The notes below the pieces were generated by a model. That model was given only the letters and a program-made list of their open reading frames with translations. It did not search any database and was not told where the DNA came from. Positions 6,889 to 7,423 of a stretch of DNA of 7,423 bases are shown one piece after another; within the stretch, counting starts at the first letter, position 1, and the number at the start of each line of letters is the position of its first letter. The stretch is from positions 1-7,423 of the forward strand of contig CAYSAG010000261.1 in NCBI GenBank assembly GCA_964428935.1, in the 5' to 3' direction. This DNA comes from JAADHY01 sp964428935 (lineage in GTDB: Bacteria; Planctomycetota; Planctomycetia; Planctomycetales; Planctomycetaceae). A program made the translations under genes and the position numbers.

Positions 6889-6991
6889 CGGGTCGCCCCG
6901 CTTGCTCGAAATTCGCGTACGTGGACTGCCGGTCCGCCCGGCCGCCAAACGTGCTCGTCGTGAAGCCGCCTCCCTCACGGCAGTCCTGCCT

Positions 6992-7021
6992 GCTGCTCGT
7001 GCCCGTGCACGGCGAAGCAGC
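6992..7021 (-). promoter_or_regulatory. Bulged stem-loop in the lipoprotein mRNA leader
   Basis: In plus-strand letters GCTGCT (6992-6997) pairs with AGCAGC (7016-7021), and CGTGC (6998-7002) pairs with GCACG (7007-7011). This gives 11 base pairs with a 4-nt loop and a 4-nt bulge (7012-7015). It lies about 105 nt upstream of the lipoprotein start and inside the expected transcript. No known riboswitch or T-box pattern was recognised. Confidence 0.4.
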
Positions 7022-7095
7022 TCCCAACCAAGTCGCCAGTGGCCGGGCAGTGCTTTTCGCGCGCACAAGACCGCTTGCTGCCAAAACGGCGGCGA

Positions 7096-7124
7096 ACTAT
7101 AGCCGATTGCCCCAAAAAGCGCAA
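7096..7124 (-). promoter_or_regulatory. Probable promoter of the lipoprotein gene
   Basis: On the minus strand TTGCGC (7124-7119) is followed by exactly 17 nt and TATAGT (7101-7096), which matches the -10 consensus at 5 of 6 bases. The -35 matches only at TTG. The site is unusually AT-rich for the window and points at the lipoprotein gene, with a leader of about 200 nt. Confidence 0.5.
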
Positions 7125-7210
7125 AGACGTGTTTGCGGTTGAAGGTCAATGTTGGCGACCCGTTACGCGACCGAGGTTGTGCGAGAATCGGAGGGACGCG
7201 GTCCCTCGCG

Positions 7211-7336
7211 CCCGCGTCCCGCGTCGCGTGTTCCGCCTCCCGCCTCCCGACTCCCGCCTCCCGCGTTCTGCGTCCCGCGTCCCGCGTCCCGCGTCTCGCG
7301 TCCCGAACTCCGAATTCCGAACACCGAATCGCGAAC
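7211..7336. repeat. Heptanucleotide tandem repeat, 18 units in register
   Basis: The 126 nt divide cleanly into 18 seven-base units. Units 1-13 are mostly CCCGCGT or CCCGCCT with single changes (for example CCCGACT, TCTGCGT, CTCGCGT). The last five are an A-containing subtype (CCCGAAC, TCCGAAT, TCCGAAC, ACCGAAT, CGCGAAC). The common core is a CCG or CG in the same phase. Translated, the 7-nt period gives artificial seven-residue repeats rich in Arg, Asp and Gly, so long frames across it are not genes. It resembles the short tandemly repeated repetitive heptamers described in cyanobacteria and is likely intergenic repeat DNA. Confidence 0.85.
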
Positions 7337-7342
7337 CAACTG

Positions 7343-7423
7343 CGGCCACGACGGAGCGTGGCCCTCCGGGGGGCGGCCACGACGGAGCGTGGCCCTCCGG
7401 GGGCGGCCACGACGGAGCGTGGC
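7343..7423. repeat. Tandem palindromic repeat, about 30-nt unit, running off the edge
   Basis: Three copies start at 7343, 7374 and 7404 (spacings 31 and 30 nt, differing by one G in a G run). The third is cut by the window end. Each unit contains GGCCACG, a loop ACGGAG and CGTGGCC, a perfect 7-bp hairpin, followed by CCTCCGG and a G run. The sequence between copies is otherwise identical, which indicates recent duplication. It is palindromic intergenic repeat DNA of the REP-like sort. The total copy number cannot be seen. Confidence 0.88.

Larger units (their letters stand above)
6889..7210. other. Lipoprotein gene leader and upstream spacer
   Basis: No gene is supported here. Open frames on both strands are overlaps of GC-rich DNA with no recognisable product. 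The stretch holds a minus-strand promoter at 7096-7124, a bulged stem-loop at 6992-7021 within the transcribed leader (about 200 nt), and then spacer up to the heptamer repeats. Confidence 0.55.

Noticed and set aside
5629..7410. A 593-residue minus-strand frame starting inside the terminal repeats
   Set aside because: Its first 174 residues come from the heptamer and palindromic repeats and spacer DNA. The lipoprotein signal at 6888 is a clear natural start.
7211..7423. CRISPR array at the right end
   Set aside because: The repeats are directly adjacent with no unique spacers, the 7-nt period is far too short, and no cas gene is present.

Overview
The window is GC-rich chromosomal DNA (about 63% G+C by eye) from a bacterium that looks like a planctomycete. 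This assignment is inference. It rests on a Tat-exported sugar isomerase-like protein, a lipoprotein of a type common in that phylum, scattered single genes with long GC-rich spacers, and short-period repeat DNA. No rRNA, tRNA, CRISPR array, insertion sequence or phage gene was seen.

Five protein genes account for the coding content, and they alternate strictly in strand. They are truD (tRNA pseudouridine-13 synthase, minus, 209-1282), a membrane-anchored GT2/GT21-type glycosyltransferase (plus, 1826-3094), a Tat-signal xylose-isomerase-like TIM barrel protein (minus, 3356-4318), a small P-loop ATPase resembling PilT/GspE/VirB11 secretion ATPases (plus, 4790-5545) and a DUF6263-like lipoprotein (minus, 5629-6888). 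Divergent gaps are long (543 and 471 nt) and convergent gaps are short (261 and 83 nt). Each gene therefore appears to be transcribed alone, and nothing in the sequence ties the five into one pathway.

Both edges are noncoding. The left 208 nt hold only short direct and inverted repeats. The right 535 nt hold the lipoprotein leader with a good promoter and a bulged stem-loop. Beyond these come 18 back-to-back heptanucleotide repeats (7211-7336), then a tandem array of a palindromic unit of about 30 nt that runs off the window end.

The most unusual signals are four. The first is a near-absence of the words GATC, GATG and GATA on both strands, which forces ATT to be the main isoleucine codon (16 of 16 in the glycosyltransferase). 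The second is the clustering of the few exceptions in the isomerase-like gene. The third is a hairpin that bulges out the Shine-Dalgarno sequence of the glycosyltransferase. The fourth is the orphan, trimmed secretion-ATPase-like protein. I see no clear multi-gene system of a new kind.
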